A DNA stretch of 64,000 nucleotides from Aquibium carbonis (GCF_003970795.1 NZ_RWKW01000026.1:1-64000); one strand, 5' to 3'. Counted from the stretch's first letter, positions 1 to 7,960 are shown. Notes: generated by a model not told the origin, from the sequence alone. Numbers and translations are program-made.

Positions 1-327
1 TGCGACGACCGGGTGGCCAACCTCGGCCGCCGCGCCGACCGGGCCGCCGACGTCCGGCTGGCCCGGCTGGCCGACCGGCTGGCGCAGGCGGGAAGGCTCA
101 ATGCCTCGCTGTCCTACAAGGCGGTGCTGGAACGGGGATTCGTGGTCGTCCACGACGCGTCCGGCGCCCCTGTGAAGCGCGCGGCGGACCTGTCTGGCGG
201 TGATCGCGTGGCGCTGCAGTTCGCCGATGCCTCGGCCGGCGCGATGATCACCGGCGACGGCGCCTCCAGGCTGCGCCCGGCGCGGACCGCCAAGCCCGGC
301 GGCGGTGGGCAGGGCTCGTTGTTTTGA
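1..327 (+). CDS. xseA: Exodeoxyribonuclease VII large subunit, C-terminal fragment
   Basis: The open frame runs in from the window edge and ends at TGA 325-327, leaving 108 residues of the carboxy end. XseA forms exonuclease VII with XseB and degrades single-stranded DNA to short oligonucleotides in the cytoplasm. The diagnostic part is SYKAVLERGFVVV followed by a short basic beta-rich tail rich in Gly and Pro, which matches the end of the XseA core and its OB-like C-terminal segment. The N-terminal OB fold and most of the catalytic region lie outside the window. The stop codon is followed at once by a G-rich repeat arm. Confidence 0.85.
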   Translation, partial: CDDRVANLGRRADRAADVRLARLADRLAQAGRLNASLSYKAVLERGFVVVHDASGAPVKRAADLSGGDRVALQFADASAGAMITGDGASRLRPARTAKPGGGGQGSLF

Positions 328-352
328 GGGGGAAGTAGGGAGCAGGAGGGGG
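328..352 (+). repeat. G-rich repeat arm directly behind xseA
   Basis: This purine run is built from degenerate GGGGAAGTA-like units and starts immediately after the xseA stop codon. It is the left partner of the C-rich array at 457-496. The pair resembles the arrays that flank the four-helix-bundle gene near 30 kb. The 104 bases between the arms (353-456) hold no ORF that I can support. Confidence 0.6.
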
Positions 353-456
353 TCTGGCCGACAGCCAGTCCGGCAAGACACCAGACGAGCGCAGGCGAAG
401 CGAGCCTTGGCAACCGCGCATTCGATCACCTCACCCTCTTCCCCACTCTCCGGTTG

Positions 457-496
457 CCCTATTCCCCTGTTCCCCTACTTCCCTACTCGCCTACTC
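457..496 (+). repeat. C-rich tandem array of five 8-bp units
   Basis: Five consecutive 8-base units are visible with exact period 8: CCCTATTC, CCCTGTTC, CCCTACTT, CCCTACTC, GCCTACTC. The same unit type (TATTCCCC) makes up the array at 30223-30270. It lies inverted to the G-rich arm at 328-352. The rest of the xseA to DUF1127 gap (497-680) is leader sequence with an imperfect hairpin near 525-553. Confidence 0.75.
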
Positions 497-680
497 ACCA
501 TTGGCCCCCGTTAACCTCCCGCCAAGCCTCTTTCGCAAGCGCGAGAAGAGACCTGCTCATTCGATGGGCGTTATGCAAAAAATGCAGGCGAACCATGCGC
601 CCGGCGATCTTGTCGCAGTGCAACATGACGCCTATCTGAGCCGCATCAGATTGCATTTGCCCGAAAGAAAGACACAGGCC

Positions 681-821
681 ATGAACATCATCAAGAACTA
701 CCGCAACTGGCGCCGTTTCCGCAGCGCGATCGACGAGCTGTCGCGCCTGTCCAACCGCGAGCTGGACGACATCGGCATCACCCGCGCCGACATCCCGCAC
801 GTCGCGCGTCGCGGCCGCTGA
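681..821 (+). CDS. DUF1127 family small Arg-rich protein
   Basis: This 46-residue basic protein carries the DUF1127 (YjiS-like) core: an amphipathic helix with WRRFRSAIDELSRLSNREL, then DDIGITRADI. I start it at ATG 681, where the family similarity begins. The longer open frame from 501 adds an unrelated, improbable leader. In Rhodobacter and rhizobia such proteins are stress-induced and can bind RNA, affecting RNA turnover. The gene is followed at once by a string of hairpins that looks like a cuckoo/CcsR small RNA, the usual partner of DUF1127 genes in alphaproteobacteria. Confidence 0.85.
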   Translation: MNIIKNYRNWRRFRSAIDELSRLSNRELDDIGITRADIPHVARRGR

Positions 822-827
822 TTTCGA

Positions 828-940
828 GAGAAGTACGGCAGGGCACATCCTCCGCCCTGCCTCGAACGGCCATCGGCTTCCTCCCGTGACAATGGCCGTT
901 TCCCAAAGGCCCGCCGGCTCGTCCGGCGGGCCTTTCTCGT
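828..940 (+). ncRNA. Cuckoo/CcsR-like small RNA with anti-Shine-Dalgarno loops
   Basis: Three hairpins follow each other. The first pairs 837-844 with 854-861 (GGCAGGGC/GCCCTGCC) and exposes CCTCC in its loop. The second pairs 865-873 with 892-900 (AACGGCCAT/ATGGCCGTT) and exposes CTTCCTCCCG. The third is a perfect 13-bp stem, 905-917 with 923-935, and probably terminates transcription. Two loops carrying CCUCC(C) motifs plus a terminator, directly behind a DUF1127 gene, is the defining layout of cuckoo RNAs (CcsR in Rhodobacter). The RNA is probably processed from the DUF1127 transcript. The 5' end given is approximate. Confidence 0.75.
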
Positions 941-1006
941 TGCGGCAAAGCGCGGACGACGACGAACCGGATTGAACCGCCAGGCATCAGCGCCTATCAA
1001 GCCCGC

Positions 1007-1687
1007 ATGACCAAGACCATTCTGATCACCGGTGCCGCCCGCGGCATCGGCTACGCGCTCGCCGACATCGCCGCCCGGGAGGGCATGGCCGTCATCAGCC
1101 TGGTGCGGAACCGTCCGCCCGGCGCCCTGCCCGGCGAAGTCTTCGACGGCGTGGACGTGACCGACGCGGACGCCCTCGCCCGCGTGGCCGCGACGCTGGC
1201 GGGCCGCCCGATCGATTTCCTCGTCAACAATGCCGGCATCATCGGCCCCGACCGCCAGTCCACGTTCGACATGGATTTCGACGGCTTCAGGCAGACGCTG
1301 GAGGTCAACGCGCTGGCGCCGCTGCGGGTCGCGCAGGCATTTCTGCCCAACCTGCGTGTAGCGCGCGACGAAAGCGGCATCGCCCGCATCCTGACGGTGA
1401 CGAGTGCGATGGGCCGGATGAGCTACGCCAAGTCCGACCAGATCGCCTACCGGGCCTCCAAGGCAGCGGTGAACAAGGTGATGCAGGGCCTCGCCACCGA
1501 CCTCGCGCCAGAGAACATAGCGGTGCGCCTGATTCACCCCGGATGGGTGCGCACCGACATGGGCGGAAGCGGCGCCGACATCTCGGTGGAAGAGTCGGCC
1601 GCGGGTGTCTTCGCACGCGCCCTGGACTTCGACATGGCGCAGACCTGCAGTTTCGTCGACTACAGGGGCGAAACGATTCCCTGGTAA
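1007..1687 (+). CDS. SDR family NAD(P)-dependent oxidoreductase
   Basis: This 226-residue short-chain dehydrogenase has the cofactor-binding TGAARGIG near residue 8, the structural NNAG near residue 76, and the catalytic Tyr148/Lys152 pair in YRASK. The C-factor-like subgroup of SDRs has this length. The substrate cannot be read from sequence. It stands alone, behind the terminator of the cuckoo-like RNA and convergent with tRNA-His. Confidence 0.8.
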   Translation: MTKTILITGAARGIGYALADIAAREGMAVISLVRNRPPGALPGEVFDGVDVTDADALARVAATLAGRPIDFLVNNAGIIGPDRQSTFDMDFDGFRQTLEVNALAPLRVAQAFLPNLRVARDESGIARILTVTSAMGRMSYAKSDQIAYRASKAAVNKVMQGLATDLAPENIAVRLIHPGWVRTDMGGSGADISVEESAAGVFARALDFDMAQTCSFVDYRGETIPW

Positions 1688-1793
1688 GCCGCGCGGCCCG
1701 AACCGAGCGAAACCGCCGTCACGCGGAGGCGGGATACGTACAGGCTCGATGAGGATCGCGGCTGTCTGAAAAAGGGCGGAGCCGAGGGAAATG

Positions 1794-1870
1794 GTACGGT
1801 TGCTCGGGATCGAACCGAGGACCTCCGGATCCACAATCCGGCGCTCTAACCATCTGAGCTACAACCGCAC
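1794..1870 (-). tRNA. tRNA-His (GTG anticodon)
   Basis: On the minus strand the sequence folds into a complete cloverleaf. The 7-bp acceptor stem (TGCGGTT with AACCGTA, one G-U pair) is extended by the extra 5' G(-1) opposite C73 that marks tRNA-His. The anticodon loop reads ATTGTGGAT, giving GTG. The T arm holds GGTTCGATCC. CCA is not fully encoded, as is frequent in alphaproteobacteria. A run of T on the minus strand at 1769-1774 could end the transcript. Confidence 0.95.
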
Positions 1871-2017
1871 GCCCTGCGTTGCGAAGCGAGTGTGCAATAA
1901 GATCAAACGACCACGATTGCAAGTGTGGAAACCGCCTCCTCCGGTCTGCTGGCGCCGCGCGATGCGGCGGCCCGCCGAAGGGGCGCGGGAAACGGCTCCC
2001 GCTCGGCTGCAGGCAGC

Positions 2018-2049
2018 GAAAGGGCAGGCCCTTGCGGACCTGCCCTTTC
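2018..2049 (-). terminator. Hairpin terminator behind the phasin gene
   Basis: A perfect 11-bp stem, GAAAGGGCAGG (2018-2028) with CCTGCCCTTTC (2039-2049), has a 10-base loop. It lies 50 bases behind the phasin stop codon, between phasin and tRNA-His on the same strand. The U tract is weak, so the efficiency is uncertain. Confidence 0.6.
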
Positions 2050-2101
2050 GGTCAGGGCACGCGGGAGGAGGTGCGCACCCTGCACTTGGAATGGAAATGC
2101 G

Positions 2102-2554
2102 TCAGGCGACCTTGAGTTCCTTCATGGTCTTCTCGAAAGCATCCTTGGCCGGCTTGGAGATCTCTTCGACCATCTTGGTGGACGCGGACTGCATGTCCTT
2201 GGCCTGGTCGACGACCATTTCCATGCGCTTGCGCATGTAGGTGGTCTGCAGTTCGATGATCTCGGAGAGCGACTTGGCGTTGACGAGCGACTCCATGTAG
2301 GAGAAGTCCGCCTCGGCGCCGGCGCGCATGGCGCTGATGCCCTTCAGCGACATCTCGCTGCCGGCCTTCTTCATGGTCTCCATCGCGGTCTCGACGGTCT
2401 TCTGCGCGTCCTCGGCCGAAGCCTTCATCTTCGAGTAGACTTCCTTCGACTGCTCGACGCCCTTCTCGGCGAAGGCGCGAAGCTGATCGGTCGCCTTCGA
2501 CGTGTCGAAGGTCGGGAACTCGATGGTTTCTGCGGACTTGGTCACTTTCGACAT
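2102..2554 (-). CDS. Phasin family protein
   Basis: This 150-residue, almost entirely helical protein matches the phasin_2 family of granule-associated proteins. Typical segments are a short N-terminal lead, LRAFAEKGVEQSKEVYSKMK, and a long amphipathic helix rich in Ala, Met and Lys. Phasins coat polyhydroxybutyrate granules and limit their size. A good ribosome site (AAAGGAT) lies ahead of the ATG at 2554. An inverted repeat about 85-110 bases upstream is a candidate operator. Acetoacetyl-CoA synthetase and isocitrate lyase elsewhere in the window fit a PHB and C2 metabolism. Confidence 0.85.
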   Translation of the reverse strand: MSKVTKSAETIEFPTFDTSKATDQLRAFAEKGVEQSKEVYSKMKASAEDAQKTVETAMETMKKAGSEMSLKGISAMRAGAEADFSYMESLVNAKSLSEIIELQTTYMRKRMEMVVDQAKDMQSASTKMVEEISKPAKDAFEKTMKELKVA

Positions 2555-2637
2555 CTGCTCTTATCCTTTTCTCGTGGGGACTGGGCCGACGCGAGCTGTC
2601 CACGCGTCATATGCCCACAATATAGGCATAACATTTG

Positions 2638-2665
2638 TGCGTTGCAACATTTTTCTTGCAACGCA
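2638..2665. promoter_or_regulatory. Candidate PhaR-type operator ahead of phasin
   Basis: TGCGTTGCAA (2638-2647) and TTGCAACGCA (2656-2665) form a perfect 10-bp inverted repeat around an 8-base spacer. Each arm contains TGC-N3-GCA, close to the TGC/GCA dyads bound by the PHB regulator PhaR in alphaproteobacteria. The location upstream of a phasin gene supports this. The assignment to PhaR is an inference. Confidence 0.5.
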
Positions 2666-2751
2666 CCATCGTCGCCGAGAGATTAACCACGGAGGCAGAA
2701 AAGGATCGCAAAACCACCGGGAATTGTGGACCTTGGCGACGGGCTCTTTTA

Positions 2752-2766
2752 TTAACAAAGCGTTAA
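2752..2766 (+). promoter_or_regulatory. CtrA box upstream of the PAS kinase gene
   Basis: TTAACAAAGCGTTAA matches the CtrA full site TTAA-N7-TTAA exactly and ends 42 bases before the kinase start codon. CtrA is the cell-cycle master regulator of alphaproteobacteria, and a kinase in its control network would make a plausible target. Confidence 0.55.
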
Positions 2767-2808
2767 GGCCAGGCGGGGCAGCGCCTGAGGATCGGGATCG
2801 TTCGGGAC

Positions 2809-5800
2809 ATGTCAGCTAGCGAGTATTCGTTCATCGACATTGCCGTGCTCGACGGCGTGCGGGGACGTTTTGCCGCAGGCGACGCCCTGGCGATCCTTTC
2901 CACCGATCTGGAGGACGTGATCTGGGCGAACGGGCCCGGCGCGCGGATGTTCGGCTATCCGGACATCGAGGCGATCATGGGCGCTGCCGCGGGCCTGGGA
3001 TTTGCGCAGAAGCGGCAGATCGCGGCCACGCCCGGCTATCCAGACATCGGAACCGACCGCTCCCTCGCGCTTCGCCTGCTTTCCGGCCACACGAGCCGGG
3101 TCGTCAGCTTCCTCGCCAGCGCGATCCGTCTGCCCGACGGGGAGCGCGCCATCCTGCTTGCCGCCCCCGCGGCGCTCGCCGGCGCGCGCGATCCGGCCGA
3201 AATCGCCGCCAGAGTGATCTCCGGCTTCACCGAGGCCGGGTACTACGCCGCCCTGCTCCGGTCGGGCGTGATCGCGGCGGCGGCGCCGGGCTACGACGCC
3301 CTGGGCATTGCGCCGGAGACGGTGGAGGCCCTGGTGGACGACGTCGCGGACGCCTCCGACCGGCTGGTCAAGCGCCGCATTCCGGCCGCCGGCAGGCGCC
3401 TGCCGGCCGGCATCGCGCGTCTGTCGGACGACCCGGCGGTGCATCTGCTCATCGTGGTCGACGATCCGGAATTCTACCGCGCGGCGGACTTTCCCGAAAA
3501 CACGGAAGCCGACCGGCCGCCGTTCGGGGGAGCCGCCTCGCCCGAACCGGATCGCGACGAGCCGGGATTCGATGCCGAGCATGACGAACCGGACGCGGCG
3601 CCCGTCGATGGCGAATCGCGCGCGCACATCGATGGCTGGTACTTCGAGGCCGACGCGCCCGGCATGGCGACGGATGCGATCGAGGACGCGCCTGTCGCAC
3701 CCTTTTCGGCCGATCCTGATCCGCTGGCGAGGAACGACGTCGAACCCGGCGGTGCGCTTGAACCGGACGTCCTGTCCGATGATGGGACGGCGATCGCCGA
3801 CCAAGCCGCCGCCCTGCCCTTCACACGATCGGACGCGCCGGTCCGGTTCGCCTGGCGCACGGACGCCGAAGGCCGTTTCAGCGCGATGTCGCGGGAGTTC
3901 CTGCTGGCCGTGGACGCGGACGACAACGCCGTGATCGGCCGGTCCTTCACCGATGTGGCGGCCGAACTGGACATCGACCCGGACGGCGCGATCGCGGGGC
4001 TGCTGGCGCGGCGCGACACCTGGTCGGGAAAGACGGTGCTGTGGCCCTTGGGCGACACCGGCTGGCGCGCGCCGGTCGATCTCGCCGCCCTGCCCGTCTA
4101 TGCGCGGGATCGCGAGTTCGAAGGCTTTCGCGGCTTCGGCATCGCACGACCGGCGGATTCCATCTTCGTACCCGTCGCCGTGCCTGACCCCGTCGATGCG
4201 ATGGATACGGACGAGACCGAACCTCCAACCGAGGAACCGGACGCGCTCGAGCAGGACATGGAAACGCCAGCGCCGACGGAGGCTCCGGCCGGCGACGACA
4301 CAAGGGCGGCCACGGATCCGGCCGCGAACGCGACGCCCAGCGCAGATGACGAGGATGCGGTTCTCGATACAGCCGACGATGCCGAAACGGCCGCGACGAC
4401 CGTCATTGCTATGGACGAGGCACGGTCGCGCCGCTTCTCGGACAAGATCATCCGGCTGGCCGAGCATCGCGCGCCGGCCTCCGATCGCATCCTGTCGCCC
4501 GTCGAGCGCAATGCCTTCCGCGAGATCGGCGACCGGCTGAAGAAGGTGACCGAGCCACGCGCGGATGCGCCGGACGCACCTGCGGATGCAGGGCCCGGCA
4601 AGAGCGACCTACCGGCGACATCGTCGGCTTCACCCACCCTGGCCGACGCCGATGCGGTCGCACCGGTGCCGGCCGCGCCGGAGGATGCTGCTTCGCTGCC
4701 GCAGGAGCCGGAAGCCGCCACGTCCGAAGAACCGCCCCTCGCCGAGGAGACGAGAGGTCGGCGCGCGACCAATCCCTTCTTCATCGAGGTCGAGGAAGAA
4801 CTCGCCGAGGGACCGGTGGACCCGGAGCCCCTGCCCGCGCAGCCCCCGGCCTCAGCCCACGAGGCTTCCGACGGCGACGGTGGCATCGACAGCCAAGAGC
4901 CCGCATCGGAGCCGACAGTGGCGGCGCCGAAAGACGCGACCGGCCATGCGCCCGACGGCCGGATGCGCTTCGAAGCCCAGCCAATGGCCGAACAGCCTCA
5001 CCACGCACTCGGATCGGCGCGAGCGGAGGTCCGCCTGTCCGCCGACAATGAAAACGGCGTGGCCTCAGCAAGCACCGCCCCGCAGGCGCCTGCCGCCGAA
5101 CCCGAGCCGTCCGAGGCGGCGGACACCACCGCTGCCGGCGCCGCTTCCGACCAGACCCCGGCCGAAGACATCGGCGCGGCCGACGTTGCCGGTGTCGGGC
5201 GCACGGTTCTGTCCCGCCTGCCACTGCCCATCCTGGTGCATGCCGGCGACGTGCTGCACTTCGCCAACCAGAGCTTTCTCGACTTCACCGGCTACGGCTC
5301 GCTCGCCGAGCTCGACAATGCCGGTGGACTGGGCGTCCTGTTCGCCGAACCCAGCACCGAAAGCGACGGCGAAGATGTGCCCGCCCATTCGGCCGTGCTG
5401 CGTCGACAGGACGGCCAGACGATGCCCGTGCGCGCCCATCTCCAGTCGATCCCCTGGGGACGCGGCAAGGCGCTGCTGCTGGCGCTCCGGCCGGCCGACG
5501 AGCCGCTGGAGGAGATCGACGCCCAACCCGCCGGCGATCTCGCCGCCCGCGTCGAGGAGATGCGCACGATCCTCGACACCGCGACCGACGGCGTGGTGCT
5601 GATCGCGACGGACGGAACCATCCGGTCCATCAACCGGCCGGCCGAGGCGCTGTTCGGCTATGACGACGGCGAGGTGGCCGGCAAGCCCTTCGCATCGCTG
5701 CTGGCCGTCGAGAGCCAGCGCGCCGCGCGCGACTATCTGCAAGGGCTGTCGGACCACGGCGTCGCCAGCGTCCTCAACGACGGCCGCGAGGTGATCGGAC

Positions 5801-6657
5801 GCGAATCGCAAGGCCGGTTCATCCCGCTGTTCATGACCATCGGCCGCCTGCCCGGCGGCAACGGCTTCTGCGCGGTGCTGCGCGACATCACGTCGTGGAA
5901 GCGCGCGGAGGAGGAACTGACCAAGGCGCGGACGCTCGCTGAGCGGTCGTCGTCGCAGAAATCGGAGTTCCTGGCACGCGTGTCGCACGAAATCCGCACG
6001 CCGCTGAACGCCATCATCGGTTTTTCCGAACTGATGATGGACGAGAAGTTCGGCCCGATCGGCAATGACCGCTATCGCGACTACCTGCGCGACATCAACC
6101 GGTCCGGCAACCACGTGCTCGACATCGTCAACGACCTGCTGGACATTTCCAAGATCGAGGCGGGCGAGCAGGAAATGGCCTATGAGGCGGTTTCGCTGAA
6201 CGACGTCCTGGCCGAGGCCGTGGCGATGATGCAGCCCCAGGCCAACCGCGAGCGCGTCATCATCCGCTCGAGCTTCGCCTCGCGCCTGCCGGAAGTGGTG
6301 GCCGACCTCCGGTCGGTGCGCCAGATCGGCCTCAACCTTCTGTCCAATGCCGTCCGCTTCACCCAGCCGGGCGGACAGGTGATCGTCTCGACGTCCTACG
6401 AAGCATCCGGCGACGTCGTCATGCGGGTGCGCGACACCGGCGTCGGCATGTCGAGTGCCGAGATCGAGCAGGCGCTGAAGCCGTTCAAGCAGATCAACTC
6501 GCTGAAACGCACCCGCACCGACGGCACCGGCCTCGGCCTGCCGCTGACGAAGGCGATGGTGGAGGCCAACCGCGCCCGCTTTCTCATCACCTCGGCGCCC
6601 GGCGAAGGCACCCTGGTAGAAATCTGCTTTCCGTCGACGCGTGTGCTCGCGGACTGA
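2809..6657 (+). CDS. PAS-domain sensor histidine kinase (PleC/DivJ/PdhS/CbrA type)
   Basis: The protein has 1282 residues. An N-terminal PAS-like region (about 10-90) is followed by a long stretch rich in Ala, Glu, Asp and Pro (about 235-820) with only short ordered islands. Two further PAS domains follow near 830-900 and 920-1035, then HisKA with SHEIRTP (phosphoacceptor His1060), and HATPase with DTGVGM and GTGLGLPL up to the C-terminus. The HisKA/HATPase sequence resembles the PleC/DivJ group that controls DivK and, through it, CtrA; the rhizobial PdhS and CbrA kinases belong here. No receiver domain and no clear membrane segment is seen, which argues for a cytosolic kinase. An exact CtrA box lies just upstream. 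Which member it is cannot be decided here. Confidence 0.8.
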   Translation: MSASEYSFIDIAVLDGVRGRFAAGDALAILSTDLEDVIWANGPGARMFGYPDIEAIMGAAAGLGFAQKRQIAATPGYPDIGTDRSLALRLLSGHTSRVVSFLASAIRLPDGERAILLAAPAALAGARDPAEIAARVISGFTEAGYYAALLRSGVIAAAAPGYDALGIAPETVEALVDDVADASDRLVKRRIPAAGRRLPAGIARLSDDPAVHLLIVVDDPEFYRAADFPENTEADRPPFGGAASPEPDRDEPGFDAEHDEPDAAPVDGESRAHIDGWYFEADAPGMATDAIEDAPVAPFSADPDPLARNDVEPGGALEPDVLSDDGTAIADQAAALPFTRSDAPVRFAWRTDAEGRFSAMSREFLLAVDADDNAVIGRSFTDVAAELDIDPDGAIAGLLARRDTWSGKTVLWPLGDTGWRAPVDLAALPVYARDREFEGFRGFGIARPADSIFVPVAVPDPVDAMDTDETEPPTEEPDALEQDMETPAPTEAPAGDDTRAATDPAANATPSADDEDAVLDTADDAETAATTVIAMDEARSRRFSDKIIRLAEHRAPASDRILSPVERNAFREIGDRLKKVTEPRADAPDAPADAGPGKSDLPATSSASPTLADADAVAPVPAAPEDAASLPQEPEAATSEEPPLAEETRGRRATNPFFIEVEEELAEGPVDPEPLPAQPPASAHEASDGDGGIDSQEPASEPTVAAPKDATGHAPDGRMRFEAQPMAEQPHHALGSARAEVRLSADNENGVASASTAPQAPAAEPEPSEAADTTAAGAASDQTPAEDIGAADVAGVGRTVLSRLPLPILVHAGDVLHFANQSFLDFTGYGSLAELDNAGGLGVLFAEPSTESDGEDVPAHSAVLRRQDGQTMPVRAHLQSIPWGRGKALLLALRPADEPLEEIDAQPAGDLAARVEEMRTILDTATDGVVLIATDGTIRSINRPAEALFGYDDGEVAGKPFASLLAVESQRAARDYLQGLSDHGVASVLNDGREVIGRESQGRFIPLFMTIGRLPGGNGFCAVLRDITSWKRAEEELTKARTLAERSSSQKSEFLARVSHEIRTPLNAIIGFSELMMDEKFGPIGNDRYRDYLRDINRSGNHVLDIVNDLLDISKIEAGEQEMAYEAVSLNDVLAEAVAMMQPQANRERVIIRSSFASRLPEVVADLRSVRQIGLNLLSNAVRFTQPGGQVIVSTSYEASGDVVMRVRDTGVGMSSAEIEQALKPFKQINSLKRTRTDGTGLGLPLTKAMVEANRARFLITSAPGEGTLVEICFPSTRVLAD

Positions 6658-6695
6658 GAGGCCGGCGGCGGCGGCGCTGACGCGGACAGCAGGAC

Positions 6696-6713
6696 GATCA
6701 CGAAAACGTGATC
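6696..6713. terminator. Short hairpin behind the kinase gene
   Basis: GATCACG (6696-6702) pairs with CGTGATC (6707-6713) around AAAA. It lies 39 bases behind the kinase stop. No T tract follows, so a terminator role is only possible; it could also be a binding dyad. Confidence 0.3.
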
Positions 6714-6780
6714 ATGGGCTGCGAGTCAATTGTTGAGCGTTTGCCTCTGATTTAGCTTCGCAAATCCTGATCAGAATAGT

Positions 6781-6797
6781 TTAGAATACTTCCAAAC
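6781..6797 (+). promoter_or_regulatory. Irr-type iron control element (ICE)
   Basis: TTTAGAATACTTCCAAA differs by one base from the rhizobial iron control element TTTAGAA-N3-TTCTAAA bound by the Irr protein. It lies 107 bases ahead of the iron-binding protein gene. Irr acts when iron is scarce, so the site agrees with the gene behind it. Confidence 0.7.
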
Positions 6798-6904
6798 GAC
6801 TGATTTCGCTTCGCAATCGCTTGACCACCACCCATGCATCGCACATGGAGCGGCATGCGCCGCCTTTTGCCCGGCGTCGATGTCGCAGACAAAGAGGAGC
6901 TTCC

Positions 6905-7960
6905 ATGTCCCGCCTGACCGCCAGATTATCCCGCGCGGGTCTCGCCGCCGCCGCGCTCGCGTCGACCTTCGCCTTCCTTCCGGCCGCCCAGGCCGACGGC
7001 GTGGTGAACGTCTACTCGTATCGTCAGCCCGACCTGATCAAGCCCGTGCTCGACGCCTTCAGCGCGCAGACCGGCATCGAGACCCAGGTGCTGTTCCTGG
7101 ACAAGGGCCTGGAAGAACGCATCGCCGCCGAAGGCGCGAATTCGCCCGCCGACGTGATCCTGACGGTCGACATCGCCCGCCTCGCCGCCGCCAAGGACCG
7201 GGGCGTGACGCAGGCCGTCGACGACGACGCCATCAACGCGGCCCTGCCGGCCGAGTACCGCGATCCGGAAGGCCACTGGTTCGGCGTGACCAAGCGCGGA
7301 CGCGTCATCTACGCGTCCAAGGACCGTGTCACCGACACCGACATTTCCTATGCCGATCTCGCCGATCCGCAGTGGCGCGGCAAGATCTGCATCCGCTCGG
7401 GCCAGCACGACTACAACCTCGCCCTGTTTTCGGCCCTGATCGCCCACTGGGGCGAAGAGAAGACCGAGGAGTGGATGAAGGGCTTCAAGGCCAACCTGGC
7501 CCGCAAGCCGGACGGCAACGACCGCAGCCAGGCAAAGTCGATCATGGCCGGCGAGTGCGACCTTTCGCTCGGCAACACCTATTACGTCGGTCTGATGATG
7601 ACCAACGAGAAGGAGCCGGAGCAGAAGGATTGGGCGAACGCCATCAACGTCGTGTTCCCCTCGATCGACGGTTCGGGCACGCACGTCAACATCTCCGGCA
7701 TGGCGATGGCCAAGAACGCGCCGAACCGCGACAACGCGCTGAAGCTGATGGAATTCCTCGCCAGCGAGGACGCCCAGAAGATCTACGCAGCCGAAGTGTT
7801 CGAGTATCCGGCATCTTCCGGCGTCGAGCCGTCCGACATCGTGAAGTCGCTCGGCACGCTCAACGCCGACACCCTGCCGCTGGCCGACATCGCCAAGCAC
7901 CGCAAGGCTGCCTCGGAGATGGTCGACCGCGTTGGCCTCGACGACGGCCCGGCGAGCTGA
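6905..7960 (+). CDS. fbpA: Fe(III) ABC transporter, periplasmic binding protein
   Basis: This 351-residue protein starts with a signal peptide (basic start, hydrophobic core, cleavage probably after AQA near residue 30). The mature part belongs to the FbpA/FutA/AfuA family: VNVYSYRQPDLIKPVL at the start and the iron-liganding twin tyrosine in SLGNTYYVG. It captures ferric iron in the periplasm for the permease encoded next. ATG 6905 is preferred over the earlier in-frame ATG at 6821 because AAAGAGGAG lies directly ahead and the signal peptide begins there. An Irr-type box upstream suggests induction under iron shortage, and a hairpin terminator separates it from the permease gene. Confidence 0.9.
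   Translation: MSRLTARLSRAGLAAAALASTFAFLPAAQADGVVNVYSYRQPDLIKPVLDAFSAQTGIETQVLFLDKGLEERIAAEGANSPADVILTVDIARLAAAKDRGVTQAVDDDAINAALPAEYRDPEGHWFGVTKRGRVIYASKDRVTDTDISYADLADPQWRGKICIRSGQHDYNLALFSALIAHWGEEKTEEWMKGFKANLARKPDGNDRSQAKSIMAGECDLSLGNTYYVGLMMTNEKEPEQKDWANAINVVFPSIDGSGTHVNISGMAMAKNAPNRDNALKLMEFLASEDAQKIYAAEVFEYPASSGVEPSDIVKSLGTLNADTLPLADIAKHRKAASEMVDRVGLDDGPAS

Noticed and set aside
698-1834. A 378-codon minus-strand frame across DUF1127, the small RNA and the SDR gene
   Set aside because: It runs through a terminator hairpin and opposite a clear SDR gene, and its translation resembles no protein.
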